DNA of 49,555 nucleotides from Methylobacterium iners. GTDB lineage: Bacteria; Pseudomonadota; Alphaproteobacteria; Rhizobiales; Beijerinckiaceae. The translations under genes and the position numbers were made by a program. Each line of letters begins with the position of its first letter. Within the stretch, counting starts at the first letter, position 1. The notes beneath the pieces were generated by a model that worked only from the letters and a program-made list of their open reading frames with translations, made no database searches and was not told the origin of the DNA. The stretch spans positions 1 to 49,555 of the forward strand of contig NZ_BPQP01000069.1 in NCBI RefSeq assembly GCF_022179305.1. Reading direction: 5' to 3'. Positions 1 to 7,471 of the stretch are shown here, in pieces.

Positions 1-237
1 GAGGCCCGCCGCATCCTCGCCGAGCACAAGGACGATCTCGAGACGCTGGCGCAGGGGCTCCTCGAATACGAGACCCTGTCGGGCGATGAGATCAAGGGTC
101 TGCTCGCCGGCAAGCCGCCGCTCCGCGACGCGGGCGACGGCCCTCCGAGCCCGGCCCGTGGCTCCTCGGTTCCTTCCGCGGGCCGCGGCCGTCCCAGAGA
201 GACGGATGGTGGGCTGGAGCCTCAGCCTCAGGCGTGA
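1..237 (+). CDS. ftsH: ATP-dependent zinc metalloprotease FtsH, C-terminal end (5' truncated)
   Basis: Frame 1 is open from the first base to a TGA at 235-237 and encodes the last 78 residues. The start of the fragment (EARRILAEHKDDLETLAQGL, then LLEYETLSGDEI) matches the end of the FtsH M41 peptidase domain, where a helical segment with an E-T-L-x-G-x-E-I motif precedes a variable tail. The tail here is Gly/Pro/Ser/Arg-rich, as is usual for the disordered FtsH C-terminus. FtsH is a membrane-anchored hexameric AAA protease of the inner membrane. The next gene on the strand is glmM, an ftsH-glmM order known in Rhizobiales and gammaproteobacteria. The AAA and HEXXH parts lie outside the window, so the call rests on the tail motif and the neighbour. 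Confidence 0.85.
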   Translation, partial: EARRILAEHKDDLETLAQGLLEYETLSGDEIKGLLAGKPPLRDAGDGPPSPARGSSVPSAGRGRPRETDGGLEPQPQA

Positions 238-260
238 TCGAGCATCATCGATGGAACGTG

Positions 261-292
261 GGCGGCAGGAGCGATCCTGCCGCCCTTTTTTT
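261..292 (+). terminator. Rho-independent terminator after ftsH
   Basis: A perfect 10-bp stem (GGCGGCAGGA pairing with TCCTGCCGCC, 261-270 and 275-284) has a GCGA tetraloop. A single C follows, then seven T (286-292). This is a textbook intrinsic terminator 24 bases after the ftsH stop, so glmM probably has its own promoter between about 293 and 434. Confidence 0.9.
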
Positions 293-434
293 GCTCGTGG
301 GAGAGGCTGGCGGCGCCTCCTCCTTCGGATGAGTTTATCTCGCTCCGCCCCGTTCACCATCGATTCGCCACGCTTGGATACCAGCCGTCGACGGGGTTGA
401 GGTACAAGGGACCGGCAAACCGGGGACGGACCAC

Positions 435-1775
435 GTGCGCAAGTATTTCGGGACCGACGGCATTCGCGGCCGCGCCAACGGCGTCATCACGCCGGAACTG
501 GCGCTCAAGGTGGGTCAGGCGGCCGGCCTCGTCTTCCAGCGAGGCGATCATCGCCACCGGGTCGTCATCGGCAAGGACACGCGGCTGTCCGGCTACATGA
601 TTGAGACGGCGCTCATCGCCGGCTTCACTTCGGTGGGCATGGACGTGCTCCAGCTCGGCCCGATGCCCACTCCGGCCGTCGCCATGCTGACCCGCTCCAT
701 GCGCGCCGATATCGGCGTGATGATCTCGGCCTCGCACAATGCCTACGAGGACAACGGCATCAAGCTGTTCGGGCCCGACGGCTTCAAGCTCTCGGACGAG
801 GTCGAGCGCGAGATCGAGGCTCTGCTCGACGGTCAGCTGCACAAGCGCCTCGCGGGCGCCCGCGACATCGGACGCGCCAAGCGCATCGAGAGCGTGCACG
901 CCCGCTACATCGAGTTCGCCAAGCGGACGCTGCCCCGCCATGTCACCCTCGACGGATTGCGCGTCGTGGTCGATTGCGCCAACGGCGCCGCCTATCGCGT
1001 CGCGCCCGAGACCCTGTGGGAGCTCGGCGCCGAGGTCATCGCCATCGGCGTGGAGCCGGATGGCTTCAACATCAACCGCGACGTCGGCTCGACGGCGCCG
1101 ACGGCGCTGGTGAGCAAGGTCCGGGAGCTGCGCGCCGATATCGGCATCGCGCTCGACGGCGATGCGGACCGCGTGCTCATCGTCGACGAGAAGGGGCAGG
1201 TGGTGGATGGCGACCAGCTCATGGCCGTCGTCGCCCGCTCCTGGAAGGAGGACGGGCGGCTGACCCAGCCCGGCCTCGTCGCGACGATCATGTCCAATCT
1301 CGGCCTCGAGCGATTCCTCGGCGGTATCGGCCTGACGCTGGCCCGCACGGCGGTCGGCGACCGCTACGTGCTCGAGCACATGCGCGAGCACGGCTACAAC
1401 CTCGGCGGCGAGCAATCCGGGCACATCATCATGTCCGACTACGCCACCACCGGCGATGGCTTGGTGGCGGCGCTGCAACTCCTCAGCGTGGTCAAGCGCG
1501 TCGGGCGGCCGGTGAGCGAGGTCTGCCACTGCTTCGATCCGCTGCCGCAGATCCTGCGCAACGTCCGCTACGGTTCGGGCGCACCCCTGCAGCAGGAGAC
1601 CGTGACGACGGCCATCGCCCATGCCCGTGAGCGGTTGGGCAACAGCGGCCGCCTCGTGATCCGCCCATCGGGCACCGAGCCCGTGATCCGCGTGATGGCG
1701 GAGGGCGACGACCGCCGCCTCGTCTCGGACGTGGTCGACGAGGTCGTCGACGCGGTGGCGAATGTCGCGGCGTAG
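435..1775 (+). CDS. glmM: Phosphoglucosamine mutase GlmM
   Basis: This 446-residue protein interconverts glucosamine-6-phosphate and glucosamine-1-phosphate, the step before UDP-GlcNAc in peptidoglycan and lipopolysaccharide synthesis. It has the full alpha-phosphohexomutase architecture: N-terminal YFGTDGIRG, the phosphoserine loop ISASHN with the catalytic serine near residue 100, the Mg-binding DGDADR loop near residue 240, the GEQSGH sugar-binding loop, and the C-terminal [11 protein letters not shown] phosphate-binding loop. The start is a GTG; the protein begins directly with the conserved RKYFGTDG, so no upstream start is needed. Length matches the family. It lies downstream of ftsH across a strong terminator. 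Confidence 0.97.
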   Translation: MRKYFGTDGIRGRANGVITPELALKVGQAAGLVFQRGDHRHRVVIGKDTRLSGYMIETALIAGFTSVGMDVLQLGPMPTPAVAMLTRSMRADIGVMISASHNAYEDNGIKLFGPDGFKLSDEVEREIEALLDGQLHKRLAGARDIGRAKRIESVHARYIEFAKRTLPRHVTLDGLRVVVDCANGAAYRVAPETLWELGAEVIAIGVEPDGFNINRDVGSTAPTALVSKVRELRADIGIALDGDADRVLIVDEKGQVVDGDQLMAVVARSWKEDGRLTQPGLVATIMSNLGLERFLGGIGLTLARTAVGDRYVLEHMREHGYNLGGEQSGHIIMSDYATTGDGLVAALQLLSVVKRVGRPVSEVCHCFDPLPQILRNVRYGSGAPLQQETVTTAIAHARERLGNSGRLVIRPSGTEPVIRVMAEGDDRRLVSDVVDEVVDAVANVAA

Positions 1776-1885
1776 TTCGGTTAAGCGCCCTCGCCCCTTG
1801 CGGTGAGGAGTTGGTGGTGAGGGTGGCGTGTGATCCGCTCGCTCACCAAGCGGGACAACCCCCCACCCTTCCACAAGGGTAGGCC

Positions 1886-2080
1886 GATTGCAGATGAAGT
1901 GCTTCATCGGGCCGCTGTCTCTCCAGCACCCCCCTTTGTCATTCCGGGGCGCCGCAGGTGAGCCCGGAACCCAGAGCCGCAGGTGACTCCAAACCTTGCG
2001 CTGGCAGCGGCTCTGGGTTCCGGGCCCTGCTTCGCAGTCCCGGAATAAAAAAAGGGGGTTGAGGAAACCCATCTGCAATC
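1886..2080. repeat. 195-bp MITE-like palindromic element with 11-bp terminal inverted repeats
   Basis: The ends are exact inverted repeats: GATTGCAGATG at 1886-1896 and CATCTGCAATC at 2070-2080. Inside, the arms keep pairing (CCCCCTTTGTCATTCCGGG against CCCGGAATAAAAAAAGGGGG, and GGAACCCAGAGCCGC against GCGGCTCTGGGTTCC), so the unit is one long imperfect palindrome. A second perfect palindrome, GATGAAG-TG-CTTCATC, sits at 1893-1908. The flanks are another intergenic repeat: CCACCCTTCCACAAGGG on the left and CCACAAGGGG on the right are related half-sites, as if this element had landed in an older repeat that starts near 1790. No target-site duplication is obvious. The 1776-2124 gap holds nothing else I can recognise. 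No coding potential; non-autonomous origin is inferred. Confidence 0.6.
1931..2046 (-). repeat. Dispersed palindromic intergenic repeat, copy 1
   Basis: Read on the minus strand this stretch lines up with 16710-16828 over its whole length. The shared landmarks, in order, are CCGGGAC, GCGAAGC, CCCGG-ACCCAGAGCCGCTG, a variable centre, CGG-TCTGG-TTCCGGGCT, CCTGCGGCG and GA-TGACAAAG. Both copies lie between genes and form a large stem-loop around GGAACCCAGAGCCGC. This copy is the core of the 195-bp element that has extra terminal inverted repeats. Confidence 0.75.
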
Positions 2081-2124
2081 ACCCGGCCACAAGGGGAGAA
2101 GATTCGCGCGCTTTACGCCCGACA

Positions 2125-2508
2125 TCACATCTCCCGATCGGATTCCTGCGGATCGTTTGAGCCTGCCGAACGCCGCGGCTCGTAGGTCGAGACCACCCTC
2201 GCCGGCGCCGTGTTGCGCCAAGCCGCCAGCAGCGCACCCCGTAGAATCTCCTCGTCGCACTCGGGGAGGTCGAGGTTGGTCCAGCCGCGCCGGCCCCAGG
2301 CGCCCGCGATTGGCGCGAACAGGTCGGGCTGGGCCTCGACCAGCATGGCCTGATGCGCTGGCGTCAGCTTGAGCACCACGCGCTCCTCCTCCACCCAGAG
2401 CGTCGCGAAGATGCGGCCGCCGACGCGGAAATCGGGGTTGCCCATATGAGCACCCTCCACCGCTTCGGGTAGCATCAGCGCCAGCCCGCGCACGTCCTCG
2501 ATCCGCAT
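2125..2508 (-). CDS. MmcQ/YjbR-family protein
   Basis: A 127-residue protein of the MmcQ/YjbR (CyaY-like fold) family. The start used is MRIEDVRG, preceded by AGGAAAGG about 10 bases upstream; a longer in-frame start exists, but its extra 27 residues look untranslated. Family features visible are the N-terminal helix ending in LPEAVEGAHMGNPDFRVGG, the beta hairpin RIFATLWVEEERVVLKL, and the later GWTNLDL segment before the C-terminal helix. The family is small and widespread; DNA binding has been proposed for some members from structure, but no reaction is established. It is divergent from the outer-membrane protein gene at 2697, so the 188-base gap may hold promoters for both. Confidence 0.8.
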   Translation of the reverse strand: MRIEDVRGLALMLPEAVEGAHMGNPDFRVGGRIFATLWVEEERVVLKLTPAHQAMLVEAQPDLFAPIAGAWGRRGWTNLDLPECDEEILRGALLAAWRNTAPARVVSTYEPRRSAGSNDPQESDREM

Positions 2509-2604
2509 CGGGCGGCCCTTTCCTGAGGTGAAGTGAGGCGGATCTGCCACGTCCCGGAGACGCGGGGAGGATGCGCAGCGAAGATGCAAGGATAAGATTT
2601 AACG

Positions 2605-2620
2605 TTAAGCCGGGTTTAAC
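2605..2620 (+). promoter_or_regulatory. Candidate CtrA binding site, full TTAA-N7-TTAAC match
   Basis: TTAAGCCGGGTTTAAC at 2605-2620 has two TTAA half-sites exactly seven bases apart, the second followed by C, which is the canonical alphaproteobacterial CtrA box. A further TTAA overlaps just upstream (2599-2602). The box lies 77 bases before the ATG of the beta-barrel gene at 2697. Function is inferred from sequence only. Confidence 0.55.
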
Positions 2621-2696
2621 CCTTCTCTCCGATCCTGCTCTCGTCATCCAGCCGGTGTCTGAAGGTTCCGGCACGTTGTCGAGTGAAGGAAATCTT

Positions 2697-3575
2697 ATGC
2701 GCCGCTCCAAGCTCTACGCTTTGGTGCGCTCGGTCACGCTCGTCGCGAGCGTAGGAGCGCCCTGCCTCGCCCAGGCTGCCGACCTCCTGCCGCCTCCCCC
2801 TCCCGAGCCCCTGCCCCCGCCCATCGAGATCGGTGGCGGCTGGTACCTGCGCGGTGACGTCGGCGTCGGCGCCGTCGATATCGGCAAGGCCCAGACGACC
2901 CTCCTGCGCGGCAACCTGCCCGATGGCTACGCCTTCGAACAGCTCGGCGCCAGCGATCAGTTCTTCGCGGGCGGTGGCGTCGGCTACGGTTTCGGCTTCT
3001 TCCGGGCCGACGTCACGGCCGAGTATCGCAGCGGGACCAAGCTCTACGCTGTCGACCGCTTCAACGGCTTCTTCGGCGACGGCACGCCCGGCACCGGCAT
3101 CAACAAGTACGACGGCAAGCTCTCCACCGTCCTCGTGATGGCGAACGGCTACATCGACCTCGGGACCTGGCACGGCGTGACGCCCTTCGTCGGCGGCGGC
3201 GTGGGCTACGCCTACCACAACGTCTCGAACTTCAGCGATGTCGGCGCCGGCACCGCGCTCGGCGGCTTCGGCACCGCGCCGGACAAGCATTCGGGCAGCT
3301 TCGCCTGGGCGGCCCATGCCGGCCTCGCCTACAGCGTGACCCCGAACGTCCAGCTCGAACTTGCCTACCGCTACCTGCATATGGGCCAGGCGAAGACGGG
3401 CAACGTGGCCTGCGTCAACGATCCGAACTGCTCGCTGGCCAGCTACCGCTTCAAGGACGTCACCTCGCAGGATGTGAAGATCGGCATGCGCTGGCTGCTC
3501 GGCGGCGTCGCCGCCGCGCCGCTGCCCCCGCTCGCGGCCGACTACGCGCCGGCACCGATCATCCGCAAATACTGA
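2697..3575 (+). CDS. Omp25/RopB-like outer-membrane beta-barrel protein
   Basis: A 293-residue exported protein. The ATG at 2697 follows an AAGGA ribosome site at 2686-2690 and opens a clean signal peptide (basic MRRSKLYALVRS, hydrophobic core, cleavage after AQA or QAA). The mature N-terminus is a Pro-rich linker (LLPPPPPEPLPPP), then alternating amphipathic strands rich in aromatic and Gly residues, such as GGGWYLRGDVG, FRADVTAEYR, TPFVGGGVGYAYHNV and VQLELAYRYLHMG, as in eight-stranded Omp25/RopB porin-like proteins. Function is probably structural or surface-exposed; no transport role can be shown. It is followed by a perfect hairpin and then a paralogue at 3743. An extended upstream reading frame is discarded because it crosses the promoter region. 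Confidence 0.85.
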   Translation: MRRSKLYALVRSVTLVASVGAPCLAQAADLLPPPPPEPLPPPIEIGGGWYLRGDVGVGAVDIGKAQTTLLRGNLPDGYAFEQLGASDQFFAGGGVGYGFGFFRADVTAEYRSGTKLYAVDRFNGFFGDGTPGTGINKYDGKLSTVLVMANGYIDLGTWHGVTPFVGGGVGYAYHNVSNFSDVGAGTALGGFGTAPDKHSGSFAWAAHAGLAYSVTPNVQLELAYRYLHMGQAKTGNVACVNDPNCSLASYRFKDVTSQDVKIGMRWLLGGVAAAPLPPLAADYAPAPIIRKY

Positions 3576-3603
3576 GACCCACGCCACACCGATGGCCAAG
3601 GCG

Positions 3604-3639
3604 AACGGCGCGGATCACCTCCGCGCCGTTCTTCATTTT
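3604..3639 (+). terminator. Terminator hairpin after the first beta-barrel gene
   Basis: A perfect 11-bp stem (AACGGCGCGGA with TCCGCGCCGTT, 3604-3614 and 3620-3630) and a five-base loop are followed by the T-rich stretch CTTCATTTT. It sits 28 bases after the stop codon, so the two paralogous barrel genes are probably transcribed separately. Confidence 0.8.
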
Positions 3640-3656
3640 CGCGCCCGCCGTTAGGG

Positions 3657-3672
3657 TTAAGCCGATCCTAAG
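3657..3672 (+). promoter_or_regulatory. CtrA-like site upstream of the second beta-barrel gene
   Basis: TTAAGCCGATCCTAAG at 3657-3672 is TTAA-N7-CTAA, one base from the full CtrA consensus. It shares the GTTAAGCCG core with the perfect box at 2605. It lies 71 bases before the GTG start at 3743, nearly the same distance as in the paralogue, which argues for shared control. Function is inferred. Confidence 0.35.
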
Positions 3673-3742
3673 GTTTCGGGACGAGCATGAGATTGTGTGA
3701 AGCGGCTGCCTCCTTGGGCGGCATCATCTGGGATTATCGGTC

Positions 3743-4558
3743 GTGCTGCGTCTTCCTCGGACCACCCTGGTGCTGGCGCTTCTCGGCGCTGCCCTCGTGC
3801 AGCCGGCCCGCTCGGCCGATCTCCGGCCCTCGCTGCCGCCCCCGCCCCTGCCGCCGGAAGCGGTCGAGGTCGGCACCGGCTGGTACCTGCGAGCGGATTT
3901 CACGGAATCCTTCTACGACCGTCCCAAGGACGCGACCCTCGTCGATCCCGCGAACCCGGTTCCGCCCCTGACGCGCCTGCGCCTCAGCCACGAGGGCGGT
4001 TACGGCGGCGGCGTCGGCTACAAGATCAACGACTGGCTGCGGGTCGACGTCACGGTCGATCAGCGCCTGCGCAGCAGCTTCAGCACCTATTCCTCGGGCT
4101 CGAACTTCCGCACGGGTTACAACGTCGAGGCCGGCCAACTCGACGCGCTGACCGGGCTTGTGAACGTCTACGCCGATCTCGGCACCTGGTGGGGGCTCAC
4201 GCCCTATATCGGCGGCGGCGTCGGCTTCGCCGACAAGAACTTCCGGCGCGGCTACACCCAGACCACCTGTATCCTGGATTCCTGCGACGGCGTGCCGGGG
4301 ACGGGCTTGCGCGATTCGGTCAAGCGGCCGGACCGCTCCGTGACCACGCTCGCCTGGGCCCTCTCCGGCGGCGTCTCCTACGCGATCGGCGGCGGCTTCA
4401 GCGTCGATGCGAGCTACCGCTACGTCAATCTCGGCCGCGCCAAATCCGGAATCGACGAGTTCGGCTACGACACCCGGCTCAAGGACGTCACCGCCAACGA
4501 GGTCCGGGTGGGCCTGCGCTACATGCTGACGGGCGGGCCGGACCCGGTCCGCTACTGA
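3743..4558 (+). CDS. Outer-membrane beta-barrel protein, paralogue of the preceding gene
   Basis: 271 residues from a GTG start. It opens with a signal peptide (LRLPRTTLVLALLGAALVQP, cleaved near ARSA-DL), a Pro-rich linker (PPPPLPPEAVEV), and then barrel strands. Motifs parallel the 2697 gene: GTGWYLRADF, DWLRVDVTVDQRLRS, YADLGTWWGLTPYIGGGVG, FSVDASYRYVNLG, and a final RVGLRYMLTGG strand. The shared linker and strand order show duplication and divergence. A possible disulphide pair lies in an extracellular loop (TTCILDSCDG). It converges on the protease gene at 4566 with only seven bases between stops. It is a surface barrel; substrate or partner unknown. Confidence 0.83.
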   Translation: MLRLPRTTLVLALLGAALVQPARSADLRPSLPPPPLPPEAVEVGTGWYLRADFTESFYDRPKDATLVDPANPVPPLTRLRLSHEGGYGGGVGYKINDWLRVDVTVDQRLRSSFSTYSSGSNFRTGYNVEAGQLDALTGLVNVYADLGTWWGLTPYIGGGVGFADKNFRRGYTQTTCILDSCDGVPGTGLRDSVKRPDRSVTTLAWALSGGVSYAIGGGFSVDASYRYVNLGRAKSGIDEFGYDTRLKDVTANEVRVGLRYMLTGGPDPVRY

Positions 4559-4565
4559 GCCGGAC

Positions 4566-5255
4566 CTAGCTCCCCCGCAGGATCAGCCGGTCGCCCCGCA
4601 CCTCGTAGGAGGGCAGGCGGTTGAGGAAGCTCTGGCCGAGCAGGTTTCCCGACAAGGCGCCGGGGCGGCTGACCATGGCGGGGATGTTGCGCTCGGTGAT
4701 GGTGCCGACGCTGAGGCTGTCGAGCAGGATCGGCGCGGCGAGCGCAACGCCGTTCGCCGTCGAGACCCGGACGTTGAAGGCGGAATCCGCCGGCCTGATT
4801 CCCAGAGCCTCCGCGTTCTCGGCGGTCAGCACCACGGCGCTGGCGCCCGTGTCGAACATGAAGGGCTGGGTCCGGCCGTTGACCTCGGCGCGGACCGTGA
4901 ACTCGCCGCCGGAACTCCGCGTGACCGTGACGGTGCCGCCCGGCCCCTTGACGGCGGTGCCCGGGCGCAGCTCGCTCATCACACGGGCGCCGACCTCGCG
5001 GGCTTGTTCGCGATAGGCGTAGCCGATCACCAGGGCGAGGCCGAGCACCCCCCAGATCAGAAGCGCCTTCAGGCTCTCGCCCATCCGATCGCGGAACTGG
5101 TGCCAGAACCCTGCCACGACGAGGGTCAGGAAGGTGCCGGTGACGGCGAGGCTCGCAAGCTGGTCGGACTCGATGCCGCCGACATTGCCCGAGCCGTCCG
5201 TCACGATGAGCAGGACGAGGACCAGGCCGAGGACGCCGAGGGCGAGGTACATCAT
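4566..5255 (-). CDS. Membrane-anchored clan AA (retropepsin-like) aspartic protease, TIGR02281 type
   Basis: A 229-residue protein. Two hydrophobic helices near the N-terminus (MMYLALGVLGLVLVLLIV and LLIWGVLGLALVIGYAY) precede a single retropepsin-like domain with the active-site motif FMFDTGASAVVL and, later, the flap and hydrophobic-hydrophobic-Gly region (ALSGNLLGQSFLNRL). Family members are single-domain aspartyl proteases of unknown substrate, presumed active as dimers in or near the periplasm. The start is fixed by a four-base ATGA overlap with the stop of the upstream DUF1289 gene, which indicates translational coupling. A longer in-frame extension would cross that gene and is rejected. 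Confidence 0.87.
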   Translation of the reverse strand: MMYLALGVLGLVLVLLIVTDGSGNVGGIESDQLASLAVTGTFLTLVVAGFWHQFRDRMGESLKALLIWGVLGLALVIGYAYREQAREVGARVMSELRPGTAVKGPGGTVTVTRSSGGEFTVRAEVNGRTQPFMFDTGASAVVLTAENAEALGIRPADSAFNVRVSTANGVALAAPILLDSLSVGTITERNIPAMVSRPGALSGNLLGQSFLNRLPSYEVRGDRLILRGS

Positions 5256-5467
5256 GGGGCAGCCGGCGCCGTCGCTCGCAGGGGATAGGCGGCGCGGAGC
5301 CGCGCCGGAAGCGTCGCCATAATCGCCTGCCGCTGAGGCTCGAGCAACGAACCCCACAGGGCGATCTCGTCGCGGGTCCGGCCGCAGCCCTCGCAGAGGC
5401 CGGTGACGGCATCGAGAACGCAGACCTTGTTGCAGGGGCTGGACGGCTTCGGCGGGCGCGGGATCAT
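5252..5467 (-). CDS. DUF1289 small cysteine-rich protein
   Basis: 71 residues, starting MIPRPPKPSSPCNKVC. The conserved DUF1289 core is visible: PCNKVCVLD, then GLCEGCGRTRDEIALW, giving four cysteines in two pairs (C-x3-C and C-x2-C), suited to a metal or iron-sulfur site, and the closing helix LEPQRQAIMATLPARL. The biochemical role of the family is unknown. Its TGA overlaps the ATG of the aspartic protease, so the two form a two-gene operon. A much longer in-frame frame upstream lacks family similarity; the start beside the conserved domain is preferred. Confidence 0.82.
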   Translation of the reverse strand: MIPRPPKPSSPCNKVCVLDAVTGLCEGCGRTRDEIALWGSLLEPQRQAIMATLPARLRAAYPLRATAPAAP

Positions 5468-5687
5468 GCCGTTCCATGCCCTGCGGGGCTGCCCGCGATC
5501 AAGTCTCGCGGCCTGCGACCCACCATCCGGCATTCCGATTGCGTCACCAGGCTTCGGAGCAAGCCACGTACCTGCACCGCGGGGCTGCCGCGCGCATGGC
5601 GCGAGCCGCAGGCGTGGAACTTTCACACCTTTATCGCCTATCAAGCGAATGGGCCGCGGTTTGGCCGCAACGTGAGGACGAGGGCGT

Positions 5688-7016
5688 ATGGTACCGGTCG
5701 ACGAGGGCAACCTGCATCGCATCGTGGTCGTCGGCGGCGGGGCCGCGGGCTTGCAGCTCGCCACGAAGCTCGGTCACAAGCTCGGGCGGCGGGGCAAGGC
5801 GCACGTGACGCTGGTCGATCGGGCGCGCACCCATATCTGGAAGCCGTTGCTGCACGAGGTCGCCGCCGGCAGCCTCGATGTCGGCCATCACGCGGTCGAC
5901 TACCTGCACCACGCTCACAGTCATCATTTCCGGTACCGCATCGGGCAAATGACTGGTCTCGACCGGGCGGCACGCCAAATTCAGCTTGGGGCGAGCTACG
6001 ACAACGAGGGCCGCGAGGTCACGCCGGACCGGTCGATCCCCTACGACACGCTGGTGCTGGCGGTGGGTTCGACCACGAACGATTTCGGCACGCCGGGGGT
6101 GAAGGAGCACGCCATCGCGCTGGATACCCAGGAGCAGGCGGTGCGCTTCCACCAGCGCATGATCAACGCCATGCTGCGTGCCCACACGCAGGAAGGCCCG
6201 GTACGGCCGGGACAGCTCCACGTCGTGGTGATCGGGGCCGGGGCCACCGGCACCGAGCTCGCGGCCGAGCTCCACCGCACCACCCGCGACGTGGCGGCCA
6301 CGGGCATGGACCGGATCGACCCGGCCAAGGACCTCAAGATCACCCTCGTCGAGGCCGCAGACCGCATCCTGCCGGCGGTGCCGGCGCGACTCGCGGGCGA
6401 GGTGATGCAGCTCTTGGGCAAGATCGGCGTCGACGTCCGCACCGGCGCGCGCGTGACGGAGGTGCGCGCCGACGGCGTCCTCCTCGCCGATGGGAGCGTC
6501 ATCCCCTCGGAGCTCGTCGTCTGGGCCGCGGGCGTGAAGGCCCCGGCCTTCCTGCACGACATCGGCGGTCTCGAGACCACCCGCAACAACCAGCTCGTGG
6601 TGACCCCGACCCTGCAGACGACGCGCGACCCCGACATCTTCGCGATCGGCGACTGCGCCTACCTCGTGGAGCAGGGCTCCGACGTGCCGGTCCCGCCCCG
6701 CGCCCAGGCCGCGCATCAGCAGGCGAGCCACCTCATCAAGTGGATTCCCGCCAAGATCGAGGGCCGGCCGCTCAAGCCCTTCAAGTACCGGGACTTCGGC
6801 TCGCTGGTCTCCCTCGGCGAGTACTCGACCGTCGGCAACCTGATGGGGTTCATCCAAGGCAAGAACATGCTCATTGCCGGCTTCTTCGCCCGGCTGATGT
6901 ATCGCTCGCTCTACAAGATGCACGAGCAGGCCCTGCACGGGACCATCAAGACCGCCCTCGACGCCCTGGCCCGAGCGCTCACCCGGCGCACGGAGCCGCG
7001 GGTGAAGCTGCATTGA
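5688..7016 (+). CDS. ndh: Type II NADH:quinone oxidoreductase (NDH-2)
   Basis: 442 residues. A peripheral membrane FAD enzyme that moves electrons from NADH to quinone without pumping protons. It has two Rossmann dinucleotide folds: FAD site IVVVGGGAAGLQLA (GGGAAG at 16-21) and NADH site VVVIGAGATGTELAAEL (GAGATG at 183-188). Also present are the FAD-contacting TLVLAVGSTTNDFGTPG, the DIFAIGDCA motif, and the AHQQASH quinone-region segment. The C-terminal part (NLMGFIQGKNMLIAGFFARLMYRSLYKMH) is the amphipathic membrane-binding region. Length fits the family. It is divergent from the DUF1289 gene (220-base gap) and precedes a small unknown gene by 13 bases. Confidence 0.93.
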   Translation: MVPVDEGNLHRIVVVGGGAAGLQLATKLGHKLGRRGKAHVTLVDRARTHIWKPLLHEVAAGSLDVGHHAVDYLHHAHSHHFRYRIGQMTGLDRAARQIQLGASYDNEGREVTPDRSIPYDTLVLAVGSTTNDFGTPGVKEHAIALDTQEQAVRFHQRMINAMLRAHTQEGPVRPGQLHVVVIGAGATGTELAAELHRTTRDVAATGMDRIDPAKDLKITLVEAADRILPAVPARLAGEVMQLLGKIGVDVRTGARVTEVRADGVLLADGSVIPSELVVWAAGVKAPAFLHDIGGLETTRNNQLVVTPTLQTTRDPDIFAIGDCAYLVEQGSDVPVPPRAQAAHQQASHLIKWIPAKIEGRPLKPFKYRDFGSLVSLGEYSTVGNLMGFIQGKNMLIAGFFARLMYRSLYKMHEQALHGTIKTALDALARALTRRTEPRVKLH

Positions 7017-7029
7017 GCGGGGCCGCCCG

Positions 7030-7350
7030 ATGATCGACCTGATCAAGATCATCACCGAGCGCAACCCGGCGCTCGGCCGCTTCATCATCGTGCTGCGCAG
7101 CGACTCCCGCGCGCGCGATCCCGCCAACCCCGACCAGCTCAGCCTGGAGGCGCAGGCCTGGATCGACGCGCACGCGCCCGGCGCACGGCTCTCGGCCGAG
7201 ACGGTGCTGATCGCGTCCTATCCAGGGGGAATGCCGGCCGAGCGAACCGTTACGGTCCTGGCCTTCGCCGACGCCCGCCAACTCGCCGCCTTCGCGACCG
7301 CGTGGACAGGCGATCCGGAGCCGGAGGAGAAAGAGGAGAGTTCCACTTAG
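7030..7350 (+). CDS. Hypothetical protein, 106 residues, downstream of ndh
   Basis: I do not recognise this protein. It starts ATG 13 bases after the ndh stop and is probably co-transcribed. The first half is mixed helix and strand (MIDLIKIITERNPALGRFII), followed by an acidic region and a possible alpha/beta fold with a second strand pair (VLIASYPG and RTVTVLAFADARQLAAFA). It has no signal peptide or membrane segment and ends in an acidic tail (EPEEKEESST). Codon use is like its neighbours, which supports a real gene. It converges on the sterol-desaturase gene across about 120 bases. Confidence 0.6.
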   Translation: MIDLIKIITERNPALGRFIIVLRSDSRARDPANPDQLSLEAQAWIDAHAPGARLSAETVLIASYPGGMPAERTVTVLAFADARQLAAFATAWTGDPEPEEKEESST

Positions 7351-7471
7351 CCGTGAAGCGGCCGGATGACGGGGGCGCCTCGCCCTTGGGGTGCGTCTGC
7401 CGCTCCGGTTTTCGGGGATACGGCGGCGATCTCGTAACGAGTGTGTTCGCGGTGGCTCGCGACCGTGTCGC

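Noticed and set aside
354-2078. A 574-codon minus-strand frame opposite glmM
   Set aside because: It is the mirror of a clear GlmM gene and has low-complexity, Arg/His/Asp-rich translation typical of antisense frames in high-GC DNA.
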